From Bacteroides gallinarum DSM 18171 = JCM 13658 (GTDB lineage: Bacteria; Bacteroidota; Bacteroidia; Bacteroidales; Bacteroidaceae): a DNA stretch of 42,907 nucleotides. A model generated the notes under the pieces. The model saw nothing but the letters and a program-made list of their open reading frames with translations, was not told where the DNA came from and did not search any database. The DNA lies in NCBI RefSeq assembly GCF_000374365.1, contig NZ_KB894148.1, forward strand, positions 1 to 42,907, written 5' to 3'. Positions 42,813 to 42,907 of the stretch are shown one piece after another. The position numbers were made by a program, and so were the translations under genes. Position 1 is the stretch's first letter; the number at the start of each line of letters is the position of its first letter.

Positions 42813-42907
42813 TCATGCCGCTTTCACCGTCCTGTTCCTGATCTTGTCTATCATCAGTACGGCATTTGCCGTATGTATTCCAAAGAAAATCCACAGGATT
42901 TCCGTCT
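42813..42907 (-). mobile_element. 3' end of an open frame leaving the window, possible transposase
   Basis: The minus strand carries an open frame that enters at the window edge and ends with a TGA at 42815-42813. The last 30 residues include EILWIFFGIHTANAVLM and IDKIRNRTVKAA. The hydrophobic stretch followed by a basic tail is compatible with an insertion-sequence transposase end, and it lies beside a truncated gene, but I cannot identify the family from this piece. The bases from 42713 to 42812 hold nothing I can name. Confidence 0.35.

Overview
The window reads as a Bacteroides chromosome (phylum Bacteroidota). The evidence is a SusC/SusD-type glycan utilisation locus, many outer-surface lipoproteins, families largely restricted to Bacteroidota (DUF5606, PUR-alpha-like DUF3276, PepSY-like, fimbrillin, UpxY/NGN), the carboxynorspermidine polyamine enzyme, and promoters with the Bacteroides TAnnTTTG -7 box instead of a sigma-70 TATAAT. 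I do not assign a species.

Layout. 1-290: the 3' end of an IS1182-type transposase and the dnaK terminator. 300-4700: dnaK (-), an array of four 12-bp palindromes spaced exactly 23 bp apart, a MATE exporter (+) and an overlapping Crp-like regulator (+). 4700-7030: a long inverted-repeat element, a two-META-domain lipoprotein (-) and carboxynorspermidine synthase (+). 7030-9030: a 14-bp-periodic repeat tract, bcp and recA. 9300-24100: a polysaccharide utilisation locus with SusC, SusD, a DUF5017 lipoprotein, a CBM-like secreted protein and two fimbrillin-like lipoproteins; then, after a terminator, a PL8 chondroitinase-type lyase and a beta-helix protein resembling the PL29 glycosaminoglycan lyase. 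This points to chondroitin/dermatan sulfate or hyaluronan as the substrate. 24400-26300: the C-terminal remnant of a second PL8 lyase behind a small XRE regulator, an unknown membrane/exported protein and a KOW-less NusG-like (NGN) protein. 26290-29030: a YeiH-type transporter, its LysR-type neighbour and an unknown protein, all (-). 29217-31811: clpB. 32040-34861: a PepSY-like lipoprotein and an aldehyde dehydrogenase (-), followed by about 760 bp without a convincing gene. 35620-39017: housekeeping cluster nusB-yajC-ybbR-coaE-DUF5606 (-). 39189-42443: PUR-alpha-like gene, rplY, pth, an S4 RNA-binding protein and a Gfo/Idh/MocA oxidoreductase (+). 42444-42907: a truncated gene next to what is probably a second mobile element.

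How the genes fit together. The glycan locus would bind a polysaccharide at the surface (SusD, DUF5017, CBM-like and perhaps fimbrillin-like proteins), cut it (PL8, PL29-like) and import it through SusC. No hybrid two-component regulator, ECF sigma/anti-sigma pair, sulfatase or GH88 hydrolase is present, so regulation and later degradation must be encoded elsewhere. dnaK and clpB, two chaperone genes 27 kb apart, both have a -24/-12 (sigma-54-type) promoter candidate with TGTCA/TGACA dyads about 40-60 bp upstream. That shared architecture is the most promising regulatory observation here. The intergenic spaces are rich in hairpins and short repeats, described individually.
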